Assembly: GCA_048498155.1 (NCBI GenBank)
Contig: JBEHYN010000003.1
Coordinates: forward strand, 1 to 64,000
From: BOG-938 sp048498155
Lineage (GTDB): Bacteria; Pseudomonadota; Alphaproteobacteria; Caulobacterales; Caulobacteraceae
DNA length: 64,000 nucleotides
Reading direction: 5' to 3'
Position numbers and translations under genes: made by a program. Below, one piece after another: positions 33,161-42,330 of this stretch (the first letter of the stretch is position 1; each line of letters starts with the position of its first letter). A model generated the notes under the pieces. The model had not been told where the DNA came from. It ran no database searches and was given only the letters and a program-made list of their open reading frames with translations.

Positions 33161-34828
33161 TCAGTCCGGCTCGATCTCAAAGATGACGGACTGCCAGCCG
33201 CTCAGACTCAGCTGTGGGCCGGGCACAATCACGCCGTCTTCACTGGACAGGACCAAGCTCGCGGGGCGGACGGTTTTCGGCAAGACGTAGTCCACCGGCG
33301 CGCGGGCGAAATTGGCGGTGATGAGGAAGCCCTTGCCGGCCAGCCGCCGCGTGTAGGCGAACAACGCCGGGTGATCCGGATCGATATCCTCATAGTCGCC
33401 AAAGACCAGCGCCGGCTCGCTTTTACGCAGGGCGATCAGGCGCCGGTAGTGCGACAGGACCGAAAGGTCGTCCATGGCCTGGGCCGCCACATTGATCGCA
33501 ACGGAATCGGTATTGGCCTTCAGCCACGGCTCGCCGTTAGTGAACCCCCCGTGCAGGGTTGGGCTCCATTGCATGGGCGTGCGGGCGTTGTCGCGGCTGG
33601 TGTGGCGCAGACGGTCAAGCATCGCCGCCGCCGTCTGGAGTCCGCTCAGCACTTGCTCGCACCATAGGGTCTTGGCCCACACGTCGTCGAAGTCGGCTAT
33701 ATCCTCGAAGGGCGCGTTAGCCATGGCGATCTCCTCGCCTTGGTAGATGAACGGCGTGGCTCTTTGGGTCAGCAACACGCAGGCCAGGGCCTTGGCCGAG
33801 GCCATGCGCCAGTCCGGGTGGTCGTCGCCGAAATGCGATACCGCGCGCGGCTGATCGTGATTGCCTAGATAGAAAGCGTTCCAGCCATGATCGCCGGCCA
33901 ACTGGTCCTGGCGCGCGATGACCGCCTTGAACTGGGGCAAGGTCCAGTCGTCCGGCCCGCCGAGGCGGGGCAGGTCCGCCAAGGCGAAGTCCAACACCAT
34001 GTTCAGTTCGCCGCGACGGTCATCGGTCAGGTCCTGGGCTTGCTCAGGCGTGACGCCGAAGGCCTCGCCGATGGCCACGGCATCATAAGCCTTGAGAACC
34101 TCGCGGTTCATCTCGCGCAGATAGTCATGCAGCCTGGGACCGCAGGCATAGACCCGTTGCGGGTGGGCCAGTTCGGCCGGCGCCAGATCGGGCAGACCCG
34201 GTCGCTTGGAGATGAAGGCGATGACGTCCATGCGAAAGCCGGACACGCCCTTGTCGAGCCAGAACCGCATGATGTCGTAGACTTCCGCTCGCACCCGCGG
34301 ATTGTCCCAATTCAGGTCCGGCTGCTGCGGCGTGAAGCTGTGCAGATAGTATTGGCCGCTGGCCTCGTCATGGGTCCAGGCCGGGCCGCCGAAAATGGCC
34401 GGGTAGTTGTTGGGCGGCCCGCCGTTGCGCCCGTCGCGCCAGATGTAGAAATCGCGATAGGGGTTGTCCTTGCCCATGCGGCTTTGCACGAACCAGGCGT
34501 GCTCATCGCTGGTGTGGTTGACCACCAGGTCGACGATCAGGCGCAGCCCTCGCGCCTTCATCTGCGCCAGCATCTCGTCGAAGTCCGCCATTGAGCCGAA
34601 CGCCGGCATCACCTGGCGATAGTCGCGAATGTCGTAGCCGTTGTCCGCGTTGGGGCTGTCGTAGTGGGGGCCCAGCCAAACTGCGTCCACGCCCAGGGCC
34701 TGCAGATGGTCGAGCCTGGCGGTAATTCCCGCAAGGTCCCCTACCCCGTCACCGTTGGAATCCATGAAGGAGCGTGGATAGATTTGATAGACTACCGCTT
34801 CTTTCCACCAGCGCCGGTCACTCATCAA
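33161..34828 (-). CDS. GH13 alpha-glucosidase
   Basis: A 555-residue alpha-amylase-family enzyme of the oligo-1,6-glucosidase/alpha-glucosidase type. It begins WWKEAVVYQIYPRSFMDSNG, with DLVVNHTSDEH (region I), GFRMDVIAF holding the nucleophile Asp201 (region II), AIGEAFGV with the acid Glu255 (region III) and YLGNHDQPRAVSHFG (region IV). There is no signal peptide, so it hydrolyses maltose- or isomaltose-like sugars, or sucrose-like ones, in the cytoplasm. It stands alone, without a sugar transporter or LacI regulator beside it. Confidence 0.92.
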   Translation of the reverse strand: MMSDRRWWKEAVVYQIYPRSFMDSNGDGVGDLAGITARLDHLQALGVDAVWLGPHYDSPNADNGYDIRDYRQVMPAFGSMADFDEMLAQMKARGLRLIVDLVVNHTSDEHAWFVQSRMGKDNPYRDFYIWRDGRNGGPPNNYPAIFGGPAWTHDEASGQYYLHSFTPQQPDLNWDNPRVRAEVYDIMRFWLDKGVSGFRMDVIAFISKRPGLPDLAPAELAHPQRVYACGPRLHDYLREMNREVLKAYDAVAIGEAFGVTPEQAQDLTDDRRGELNMVLDFALADLPRLGGPDDWTLPQFKAVIARQDQLAGDHGWNAFYLGNHDQPRAVSHFGDDHPDWRMASAKALACVLLTQRATPFIYQGEEIAMANAPFEDIADFDDVWAKTLWCEQVLSGLQTAAAMLDRLRHTSRDNARTPMQWSPTLHGGFTNGEPWLKANTDSVAINVAAQAMDDLSVLSHYRRLIALRKSEPALVFGDYEDIDPDHPALFAYTRRLAGKGFLITANFARAPVDYVLPKTVRPASLVLSSEDGVIVPGPQLSLSGWQSVIFEIEPD

Positions 34829-34911
34829 TCAACGCCTCCCGCGCTCAATCTTCTCCTGATTTGGGACCAAAGCGCTGCCGAACGCCATAGTCGTCGACCC
34901 CGACCACAAAC

Positions 34912-34936
34912 AAAAAGGGGCCGCCGAAGCAGCCCC
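34912..34936 (-). terminator. Rho-independent terminator of the porin gene
   Basis: On the minus strand, GGGGCTGC-TTCG-GCGGCCCC makes an 8-bp stem with a stable UUCG tetraloop followed by TTTTTG. It lies about 42 bases after the porin stop. Confidence 0.85.
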
Positions 34937-34978
34937 TATCCCGTCGAAATTGCAGGCGCTTGTGCGCCGCCCGACAGT

Positions 34979-36340
34979 TTACCAGCGCAGTTGGCTGAAC
35001 ACGCCCACTTCGTCGTACATGCCATTGTGTGCGCCTGCTGCGCCGAACGTACCGTTGGCCGTGGCGATAGCCCCGTTGTCGACTCGGTCATGCTTATAGA
35101 CCAGGGCGAAATCGACGATCTTGGCCGGGCTGTAGGACACCCCGATGTTGTAATAGTTGTCCTTGGTCGACGGCTTGATGGTCATGCTCGGCTGAACGTA
35201 CTGCCAGTTGGCGAACAGCGAAAACTTCGGCGCGAAATAGTATGTGCCGAAGATCGAATAGCCCTGGGCCTTATCCGAGGCTGCGGTCGTGATGTTGTTC
35301 CAGTTGGCGGCTTGGAAGTACTCGCCGCCGACCCGGAACATGGGATCAACCCAGGCCGCAGCGGCATTCAAGCGCGTCGCCGTATGGAAGGTGGGCGGCG
35401 CGGCGGGCGCCACGACCACATTGTCCTTGCCGAGTTTGCCTGAGTAGCCGCCGACCGCCAGGGTCAGTTTGTCGATATTGACGTTGAAGCGGCCCTCCAC
35501 GTCCACGCCCTTGGATCGCACCGGCGTTTTGTAGCCGGCGCCGTCAATGACCGCGACCTTGTAGTTGAACATGCCCTTGTCGCCGAACTTCCCGGTCGCT
35601 TGCAGGCCCCAGTCAGACGATGTGCCGTATTTGGGCCGTTCCACGCCGGTCTGCTCGACGTAGCGGTTGCCGTACAGGTCCTCCATGAAGGGGATCCAGG
35701 GCAGGTCGGCGGCGCCGGCGATCAGGGTCAAGGCGTCGGAGTAGTGCGCCTGCAGATAGGCCTTCTTGATGTAGACGATGCTCTGGCCGGCGGCGGAATT
35801 ATAGGTGAAGTCGGTGGTGACATTGGCCGAATAGACGTTGTCGAACTTGTGGTCGACGCCGATGTAGAACCGCTTCACGTCAAAGCCGAAGCCGCTGGGC
35901 GCTTGGCGAACGCCGTCCTTTTTCACCTCGACGTCGCTCATATTGTAATACATGCGGCCACTGACAGAGGTCGCGTCGGTCCAACTCGGAGCGGGTTTAT
36001 TGGCCGCCACAGCGGTCTTGACCTGGATTGGAATGGTCTCGATCTTGGCGTCGTCCGCCTTGGCTGTCGCCACCGCGGCGTCGGCGCCCGCCTTGGCTTG
36101 GGCGGCGGTCTCCTGAGCGGCCTGAAGTTGGGCCAGGGCCTCGCGCGAAACGGCCGCCTGTTCGTCCAGACGGTCGGTCAGGAATTGAACCTTGGCTTCC
36201 AGTTCATTGATTTGAGTCTGCATGCTCGACGCAGCGGCCTTGTGGCGTGTGTTCGTCGCGGCGTCGGCCGGAGCGCCACAGGACAAAGCGATTAGGGCGC
36301 CGATAGCCGCGCCGCCGAGTAGAACCGTTTGAGTCCGCAT
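34979..36340 (-). CDS. Outer-membrane porin with coiled-coil N-terminus
   Basis: A 453-residue porin: signal peptide (IGALIALSCGAPADAATN), a predicted coiled coil (MQTQINELEAKVQFLTDRLD, then EQAAVSREALAQLQAAQE) and a barrel with alternating aromatic strands, e.g. FDVKRFYIGVDHKFDNVYSA and IFGTYYFAPKFSLFANWQYV, ending in FSQLRW. The layout resembles OprP/OprO-like phosphate-selective porins of the alphaproteobacteria, with a periplasmic trimer coiled coil. A clear terminator follows. Specificity unknown. Confidence 0.88.
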   Translation of the reverse strand: MRTQTVLLGGAAIGALIALSCGAPADAATNTRHKAAASSMQTQINELEAKVQFLTDRLDEQAAVSREALAQLQAAQETAAQAKAGADAAVATAKADDAKIETIPIQVKTAVAANKPAPSWTDATSVSGRMYYNMSDVEVKKDGVRQAPSGFGFDVKRFYIGVDHKFDNVYSANVTTDFTYNSAAGQSIVYIKKAYLQAHYSDALTLIAGAADLPWIPFMEDLYGNRYVEQTGVERPKYGTSSDWGLQATGKFGDKGMFNYKVAVIDGAGYKTPVRSKGVDVEGRFNVNIDKLTLAVGGYSGKLGKDNVVVAPAAPPTFHTATRLNAAAAWVDPMFRVGGEYFQAANWNNITTAASDKAQGYSIFGTYYFAPKFSLFANWQYVQPSMTIKPSTKDNYYNIGVSYSPAKIVDFALVYKHDRVDNGAIATANGTFGAAGAHNGMYDEVGVFSQLRW

Positions 36341-36551
36341 GAGATCAGTCCTCTGACGAATCTGGTCGCGATTTTGCGCGCCAGGCAGCGAGGGACTATT
36401 CCGCCTTCATGACAGATCTGACAAAGTTCCATGACGCTTTTACGACGGATCCGAGACCGCCGAAGTTGGCGACATATTTGTCACGGTTTAATGACAACGC
36501 CCGTCTGGACGGTCAGCGGTCGTCCCTCCGCTCGCGCCGATCGCGCAAGTC

Positions 36552-37979
36552 TCAAGGCGAGAGATGTTCCAGCGAACGGTCCTGTGTCAGGGGGCCGAAA
36601 ATCCCGACACACAACGCCACCATCACCATGCTGCCCGTGAATAGCAGGAAGGCCGCCGGCACGCCGAACGCCCCCAGCACCCAGGCGATCAGGAACCCGG
36701 TGAAGGCGCCGCTGACGCGACTCCAGGAATAAACAAAGCCGATAGCCTGGGTGCGGATGCGGGTGGGGAACAGTTCGGCCTGATAGGCGTGGAAATTGAA
36801 GCTGAGAATGCTGGCGCACAGCAGCTCCAGGCCACCCATGGGCACAATGACCCAGGGACTGCGCGCAATGGCGAACACGATCCCGGCGCCCGCGATCGCG
36901 AGCGCCGACGCCACCATCTGCCACTTACGTTCCACCTTATCGACGAAGGAAAGGCACAGCAGCGGGCCGAGGGGCGCGACTAAGGTCATGCCCAAGGTGT
37001 AGGCCAAGCTGTGGGTGACGCTGACGCCCCGGCTAATCAGAAATGTCGGCATCCAGTTGAGAAAGCCGAAAAGGCCTATGGCCTGGAACATGTGAAAGAC
37101 GCTCAGCATAAGGGTGCGCGGCAGATATTCCTTGCTGAATATCTGGCGGTAGCGCCCCACGATATGCGGCGGCCTGTGGGTGACGGGCTCGGGCGGGGGC
37201 AGCGGTTTGCCCGTTTCGCGCTCCACGCGCGCCTCCAGGTCGGACACGATCTTGTCCGCCTGCGCCAGCTTGCCGTGCGACGCCAGCCAGCGAGGGCTTT
37301 CCGGTATGAACATCCGCAACGGCCAGACAATGATCGCCGACATGCAGCCTATGGCGACAACCCAACGCCACCCGTCGATGTGGAAGAAGGTGTAGGGCAC
37401 GAGCGAAAAAGCCGCCAAGGCAGCCAATGGCTGGCCGGCGGAGTGAATAGCGCTGTTCAGGGCGAAAGCCCGTCCGCGCGCGGTTTTCGGCACCATTTCG
37501 CTGAGATAGGCGTCAACGGTGATGACTTCGACGCCGGCGGCGATCGCCTCCATGAAGCGCCAGAAGATCACGCCTATGGCGGTGGTTTGGATCGACATGA
37601 ACAATCCCGACACGCCGAACCACAGTAAGGACGTGGTGAAGATCGCCCGTCGTCCGAACCGGTCCGCCAGGATGCCGCAGCAGGAACTGGCAAGCAGCAA
37701 TCCAACGAAGGTCGCGGAGGTGTAGCCGGCGTAGCCGTGCAAACTGAAAAACGTCGTGGTCGTAGGGGTCAGGATGTGACTGCGGTACAGGCCCGGCGCA
37801 ATCGTGCTGCCGGAATAGGCAGAGAAGGCGTCGAAAAATCCGCCGAAGGACACCAGCAGCAGAATCCGCCAAACCGTTCGGCTGGACGCTAGGCGATCCA
37901 GACGAGCGCCGATCTCCGGCAGGCCTGCGGCCCCCTCGGCGTGCGCTTTTTCAGACAAAATTCGGGCCGATTCATCCAT
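36552..37979 (-). CDS. MFS transporter, sugar-porter/SV2-like type
   Basis: A 475-residue major-facilitator protein with 12 predicted membrane helices. The motif after helix 2-3 is GILADRFGRRAIF, and the central loop carries PESPRWLASHGKLAQADKIV, a signature of the sugar-porter and organic-acid (niacin/aromatic acid) branches. There is a 40-residue charged N-terminal tail. The substrate is unknown. It has its own promoter region and no catabolic gene next to it. Confidence 0.88.
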   Translation of the reverse strand: MDESARILSEKAHAEGAAGLPEIGARLDRLASSRTVWRILLLVSFGGFFDAFSAYSGSTIAPGLYRSHILTPTTTTFFSLHGYAGYTSATFVGLLLASSCCGILADRFGRRAIFTTSLLWFGVSGLFMSIQTTAIGVIFWRFMEAIAAGVEVITVDAYLSEMVPKTARGRAFALNSAIHSAGQPLAALAAFSLVPYTFFHIDGWRWVVAIGCMSAIIVWPLRMFIPESPRWLASHGKLAQADKIVSDLEARVERETGKPLPPPEPVTHRPPHIVGRYRQIFSKEYLPRTLMLSVFHMFQAIGLFGFLNWMPTFLISRGVSVTHSLAYTLGMTLVAPLGPLLCLSFVDKVERKWQMVASALAIAGAGIVFAIARSPWVIVPMGGLELLCASILSFNFHAYQAELFPTRIRTQAIGFVYSWSRVSGAFTGFLIAWVLGAFGVPAAFLLFTGSMVMVALCVGIFGPLTQDRSLEHLSP

Positions 37980-38212
37980 GGCGTCTCCCCCAAAATCGCG
38001 CCGATTATTGATGTCTGACGCCTTGCCCGACGGGCAGTCGCGCCCGCAGATTCATTGGTTAGGTATTCATACGTCAGATGAGGCAGGCCGCAAGAGCTTG
38101 ACCGGACGCATTGGGGCGGACCCACAAGAGGCCGGGCGATCTCCTTAATCCGATCGCGCGCCATGGAGGTCGAATTCGCAATGGCTTCGCCTGATTACAG
38201 ACCGCGCCCACA

Positions 38213-38824
38213 TTATTGCGATTGCGCGCGCGCCAACGCCTCACTCGTATTCAGATTAGCGAAGGCCTTCCCACATTCGACTCCCAATTGGGCGGCGCCG
38301 ACCTGTTCGAGAAAGGCGTGCACCGCCGGATGGCGGCCGTCGGCAAGGGCGAGATCCAGTGTGGCCATCAGGTTTGGACGCCACACGGAACAAAGGGGCT
38401 GAGGACCGTCGACGGCGCAACAGAACGCGGCGGGGGCCTCGTTGAGAACAGCGATGTCGATCAGTCGATCATGGATGCCTTCTGGAAGAAACGGCGTATC
38501 TACCGCCCGCACCGCGAGCCAGGGAGAGTGCAGGCTTCGCGCCCAATCCAACCCCCTCCTGATCCCGGCCAAGGGGCCTGAGGGATCGCCCGGCCGATCG
38601 CCGAAGACCGTCAGGCCTAAGCGGCCGGCCAATTCGGCCGCGCTCGAGTCGGGCTGGGCGCTGACCGCAATATGCCCGCAACCGGCTCTAAACCCTTGGG
38701 CCGCGATTTCCAGCAAGGAGAGGCCCTTGAGCGTGGCCGTAGCCTTGTCCGATCCGAAACGACCGGAGCGGCCGCCGGCCAGAATGAGGCCAACGGCGGC
38801 CGTGTCGGGTGCTGGACTCTCCAT
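38213..38824 (-). CDS. mobA: Molybdenum cofactor guanylyltransferase
   Basis: A 203-residue MobA. The nucleotidyltransferase motif VGLILAGGRSGRFGSDKATA is intact, as are GDRPGDPSGPLAGIRRGLDW and the DTPFLPEG metal-binding region. It attaches GMP to molybdopterin, giving the bis-MGD cofactor needed by the nitrate reductase NasA encoded 11 kb downstream. It is divergent from nasT with about 150 bases between; a small TAGGCG/CGCCTA dyad lies in that gap at 38897-38913. Confidence 0.92.
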   Translation of the reverse strand: MESPAPDTAAVGLILAGGRSGRFGSDKATATLKGLSLLEIAAQGFRAGCGHIAVSAQPDSSAAELAGRLGLTVFGDRPGDPSGPLAGIRRGLDWARSLHSPWLAVRAVDTPFLPEGIHDRLIDIAVLNEAPAAFCCAVDGPQPLCSVWRPNLMATLDLALADGRHPAVHAFLEQVGAAQLGVECGKAFANLNTSEALARAQSQ

Positions 38825-38974
38825 TTCGGCATTGTCGCTTAGGCGTGATCATCCGCCAAGTCACCGCTATTGGTCCGGGCGCCGGCGCCCAAAATATAGG
38901 CGTTTTTCGCCTAACGCTCGGATCAGGCAGGAAATATTCGGACGAAGCGGAATCCTGACGTCAAAGCAGAACCT

Positions 38975-39559
38975 ATGCGCGTCCTGGTAATAGACCCCGA
39001 CAAAGCGCGCGCCGCCCTGGTCACCGAGGGCCTTGCGGACGTCAAGCCGCTGGAAGTGCGAAGCGCGCCGTCATTTGAAGAAGCCGAACATGAGCTCGAG
39101 CGCTTTGCGCCCGACGTCATCGTGATCGCCTGCGACAGTCCCGATCGTGACACCCTCGAGAGCCTGCGCGAGGCGACGGAGCATAATCCGCGTCCCGTGG
39201 TGATGTTCGTTGATCGTTCAGCTCCAGGGCTGGCCGACGCCGCGATTGAGGCCGGCGTGGCGGCCTATGTGGTCGATGGTCTGGCCGCCACCCGGGTTCG
39301 ATCGGTGCTCGAGGTGGCCATGCGTCGGTTCGAGCTGATGCGAAAGCTTCGCTCGGACCTGGAAAAGGCCCAGGCCGATCTTTCGGCGCGCAAGGTTATC
39401 GACCGGGCCAAGGGGCTGCTGATGAAGGAGCGCGGATTGGACGAGGAAGCCGCCTATGGACTGTTGCGCAAGCTGGCCATGGACACCGGTCGGCCCCTGG
39501 GCGCGGTCGCCGCCGACCTCGTCGCCTTCGCCGGCGTGCTCAAGGGGGGCAAGACATGA
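38975..39559 (+). CDS. nasT: ANTAR-domain antiterminator NasT
   Basis: A 194-residue regulator with an N-terminal receiver-like domain (MRVLVIDPDKARAALVTEGL; candidate acceptor Asp54 in IACDSPDRD) and a C-terminal ANTAR RNA-binding domain (KVIDRAKGLLMKERGLDEEA, then AYGLLRKLAMDTGRPLG). NasT binds hexaloop hairpins in nitrate-gene leaders and prevents termination; NasS holds it inactive without nitrate. The nasS start overlaps its stop by 4 bases. Two candidate target leaders lie at 40945 and 45555. Confidence 0.93.
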   Translation: MRVLVIDPDKARAALVTEGLADVKPLEVRSAPSFEEAEHELERFAPDVIVIACDSPDRDTLESLREATEHNPRPVVMFVDRSAPGLADAAIEAGVAAYVVDGLAATRVRSVLEVAMRRFELMRKLRSDLEKAQADLSARKVIDRAKGLLMKERGLDEEAAYGLLRKLAMDTGRPLGAVAADLVAFAGVLKGGKT

Positions 39560-40815
39560 GCGCGATGGTCGAGTTGTCGGACATTCGACTGGGGTTCATT
39601 CCGCTCAATGACTGTGCGCCTCTAGCCGTCGCCCTGGAAAAGGGCTTCTTTGAGGAGGAAGGCGCCAACGTCCGCCTCGTGCGCGAGGTGTCTTGGGCCA
39701 ATATCCGTGATCGGGTCGCGGTCGGCACCCTGGACGGCGCGCACATGCTGGGCCCATTGCCCTTGGCGGCCAGCCTGGGCCTGCAAGGCCCAACGGCGCC
39801 GATGATCGTTCCCCTGTCGCTCAGCTTGAACGGCGCTGCGTTCACCGTCTCGGCTGAACTGATGCAGGCTCTCAGGCGGATCGATCCTCAAGCCATGCAG
39901 CAGCGGCCGCGCCGCGCGACGACGCTCAAGCGCCTGATCGAGGCGCGCAAGGCCGAGGGACTGCCATCCCTGGTGTTCGCCACCGTGTTTTCATTTTCGG
40001 CGCACAATTACGAGCTGCGCTACTGGCTGGCGGAGGCGGGGATAGACCCCGACCGCGACCTTCGTCTGGTGGTGGCGCCGCCACCGCGCATGGCCGAACT
40101 ACTTAAGAGCGGCGGCGTGGATGGCTATTGCGTGGGAGAGCCCTGGAACGGGCTTTCGGTGCAGGAGGGTATTGGCGAAATCCTAGTCGGATCGCACGAG
40201 ATCTGGCGGGCCAAGCCGGACAAGGTGTTCGGAGTGACGGCCGATTGGGCCCGGCGGCATCCCATGACCTTGCAGGCGCTCATCCGAGCCCTGCTGCGCG
40301 CCGCCGCTTGGTTGGCCGAAGAGGACCACCGGGATGAGACCGCCGACATTCTGTCGGGCCCAGCCTACGTCGATGCACCTAGAGAGGTGATCCGGCAATC
40401 GATTCTCGGGTCTCCCGCCTATGCCCTGAGCGAGGCCTCGAACGACGATAGAGATTTCACTGTCTTTTACCGCTACGCGGCGACCTTTCCATGGGTCAGC
40501 CAGGCGGAATGGTTCCTCACGCAGATGGTGCGATGGGGTCAGGTCGGTGATCCTGGCGACATGTCCGCCCTCGCCCGTGCGGTCTATCGGCCAGATCTTT
40601 ATCGGCTCGCAGCAGCGGACCTGGGGCTATCGGCGCCGACCGCCGATCAGAAGATCGAAGGCGCTCACCCCCAGCCCTGGACTGTCGAGGGTTCCCTCGG
40701 CCCCATCGCCATGGCCCCAGACCAATTCATGGACGGCCGCCGATTCGATCCGTCCCAGCCCTTGGACTATTTGGCGGGTTTCCCGCCTGTTCGGCGCGAT
40801 CACGCCAAGTATTGA
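39556..40815 (+). CDS. nasS: Cytoplasmic nitrate/nitrite sensor NasS
   Basis: A 419-residue NrtA-like solute-binding fold without any signal peptide (MSAMVELSDIRLGFIPLNDC, then APLAVALEKGFFEEEG; GYCVGEPWNGLSVQEGIGEI). This makes it the cytoplasmic sensor NasS rather than a transporter subunit. It shares the CVGEPW motif and VTADWARRHP with the exported NrtA at 42331. Overlap with nasT by 4 bases fits stoichiometric NasS-NasT complex formation. Nitrate binding should release NasT. Confidence 0.9.
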   Translation: MSAMVELSDIRLGFIPLNDCAPLAVALEKGFFEEEGANVRLVREVSWANIRDRVAVGTLDGAHMLGPLPLAASLGLQGPTAPMIVPLSLSLNGAAFTVSAELMQALRRIDPQAMQQRPRRATTLKRLIEARKAEGLPSLVFATVFSFSAHNYELRYWLAEAGIDPDRDLRLVVAPPPRMAELLKSGGVDGYCVGEPWNGLSVQEGIGEILVGSHEIWRAKPDKVFGVTADWARRHPMTLQALIRALLRAAAWLAEEDHRDETADILSGPAYVDAPREVIRQSILGSPAYALSEASNDDRDFTVFYRYAATFPWVSQAEWFLTQMVRWGQVGDPGDMSALARAVYRPDLYRLAAADLGLSAPTADQKIEGAHPQPWTVEGSLGPIAMAPDQFMDGRRFDPSQPLDYLAGFPPVRRDHAKY

Positions 40816-40856
40816 CCAAAAGCAAGGCGCGGCGGTGGCAAGAGCCCTTCGCATTC

Positions 40857-40871
40857 GCACAATAATTGTGC
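40857..40871. promoter_or_regulatory. NtrC-like dyad upstream of first nitrate leader
   Basis: GCACAATAATTGTGC is a perfect 15-bp palindrome with the GCAC-N7-GTGC spacing of enteric and rhizobial NtrC sites. It stands about 75 bases before the first hexaloop hairpin. A related sequence occurs at the same relative place before the second leader (45463). No convincing sigma-54 promoter could be fixed by eye. Confidence 0.5.
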
Positions 40872-40944
40872 GTTGCAGCGAATATACCTAGGGCGCGACC
40901 AGATCGCATGGACAGACGGAGCCCCGAGCTCACTGTTGGCCCAT

Positions 40945-41061
40945 CGCGAGGCAACGAGGCCTTGCGCGGCTGAGAAGCCGGTCCGGCGAGATTGCCGGAA
41001 TTTAATTGAGGACATCGACGTCCGAGCTGGGGTTCACGCCCCGGCCCGGGCGTTTTTTTTT
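40945..41061 (+). promoter_or_regulatory. ANTAR-type antitermination leader, nrt operon
   Basis: Hairpin 1 (40945-40966) has an 8-bp stem and the hexaloop AACGAG, with A1 and G4 as required for ANTAR substrates. A small GGCT-GAGA-AGCC hairpin follows (40968-40979), then hairpin 2 (40982-40999) with hexaloop GAGATT, which lacks the A1/G4 pattern. The terminator (41018-41053) has a 14-bp stem with one mismatch, loop TTCACG, and a run of nine T (41053-41061), ending 17 bases before the porin start. The same architecture recurs at 45555. Confidence 0.75.
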
Positions 41062-41078
41062 GGCCTGAGGGGGTCCGA

Positions 41079-42299
41079 ATGAAGACAAGATCAGTGTTTC
41101 TGGGCGTGGCCGCGTGGGCGACGCTCGCAACCGGCGAGGCGGCCATGGCCCAAGCCGCGCCGACCGAAATCAGCGACGCCATCGGCGCCGGCAAGCTGAT
41201 CCTGGAGTTCCGATCGCGATATGAGGGCGTGGACCAGGCCAATTTCGCCAGGAATGCCGACGCCTTCACCCTGCGCACCCATCTGGGTTGGGAAACAGGC
41301 GCCTGGAACAGCGTCAAGGGCCTGATCGAATTCGAGGATATCCGGCACGCGGGCACGGTCCGCTACAATTCGAGCATCAACGGCAAGACAACATACCCGA
41401 CGGTCGCCGATCCGGACGTGACCGAACTGAATCGGCTGCAATTGACCTGGACGCCAAGCCCGGATTTTTCCGCCGTGGTCGGCCGCCAACGGATCGCCTT
41501 GGATGACCAGCGTTTCATCGGCAACGTCAACTGGCGCCAGGATGAACAGACGTTCGACGCGATCAAGTTGGACGGCGGCTATGGCCGGCTGAAGGCGAGC
41601 TACGCCTATCTCGGCAAGATCAACCGTACCGTCGGCCAGTCCGCCGATTGGGACTCCAAGAGCCACCTGTTCAATGTGGGTTACACGGTATCTGAAGCCC
41701 TTAAACCCCAGGCCTATGTCTACGCCCTCGACCTGAAGCCGTCGCCGGCTGCATCGACCATAACCGTGGGCGCGCGCCTATCGGGCCAGGCCTGGCTCTC
41801 GCTGTTCAAGTTTAATTACATGGGCGGCTACGCCGACCAGAGGCCCTACGGGATCAATCCCGCTTCGTTCGATCTGAAATACTGGACTGGGGAAGTTTCG
41901 GGCACATACGACATCTATACCGTTAAGCTGAACTACGAGTCCCTAGGCGGGGACGGTAAACGCGGATTCTCCACCCCCCTGGCCACTCTGCATCTTTACC
42001 AAGGCTGGGCCGACGCCTTCCTGACCACCCCGACTAAGGGAATCAACGACACCAATCTGTCGCTGACGATCAATCCCCGCTTCAAGTTGGATTACCTGCA
42101 GAACATCCAAATCTTCGCTCGATACAACGACTTCAAGACTGCCCTGGGCGGCGCGAAGCTGGGCTCCGAATGGGATGCGTCGGCCCAGGCGGCGATCACC
42201 ACCAAGCTGATCGCCTTGGTCAAATACGCTGACTATTCCGGCGTCGCCGGAAGTCCCAGCCGCCGCAAGCTATGGCTGCAGCTCGACTACAACTTCTGA
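41079..42299 (+). CDS. Outer-membrane porin of the nitrate operon
   Basis: A 406-residue barrel protein with signal peptide (AWATLATGEAAMAQAAP) and alternating beta-strands resembling alginate-export/AlgE-like porins (GRQRIALDDQRFIGNVNWRQ, LWLQLDYNF end with terminal Phe). It is the first gene after the antitermination leader and is followed 31 bases later by nrtA, so it is expressed with the nitrate ABC transporter. It probably lets nitrate or nitrite cross the outer membrane, which is inferred from context. Confidence 0.85.
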   Translation: MKTRSVFLGVAAWATLATGEAAMAQAAPTEISDAIGAGKLILEFRSRYEGVDQANFARNADAFTLRTHLGWETGAWNSVKGLIEFEDIRHAGTVRYNSSINGKTTYPTVADPDVTELNRLQLTWTPSPDFSAVVGRQRIALDDQRFIGNVNWRQDEQTFDAIKLDGGYGRLKASYAYLGKINRTVGQSADWDSKSHLFNVGYTVSEALKPQAYVYALDLKPSPAASTITVGARLSGQAWLSLFKFNYMGGYADQRPYGINPASFDLKYWTGEVSGTYDIYTVKLNYESLGGDGKRGFSTPLATLHLYQGWADAFLTTPTKGINDTNLSLTINPRFKLDYLQNIQIFARYNDFKTALGGAKLGSEWDASAQAAITTKLIALVKYADYSGVAGSPSRRKLWLQLDYNF

Positions 42300-42330
42300 T
42301 CCCGTCGCAACCGAATTTAGGAATTACGCC

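Noticed and set aside
40812..40825. FNR/FixK-like box TTGACCAAAAGCAA before the nrt leader
   Set aside because: Two mismatches to TTGAT-N4-ATCAA and no counterpart before the second leader.
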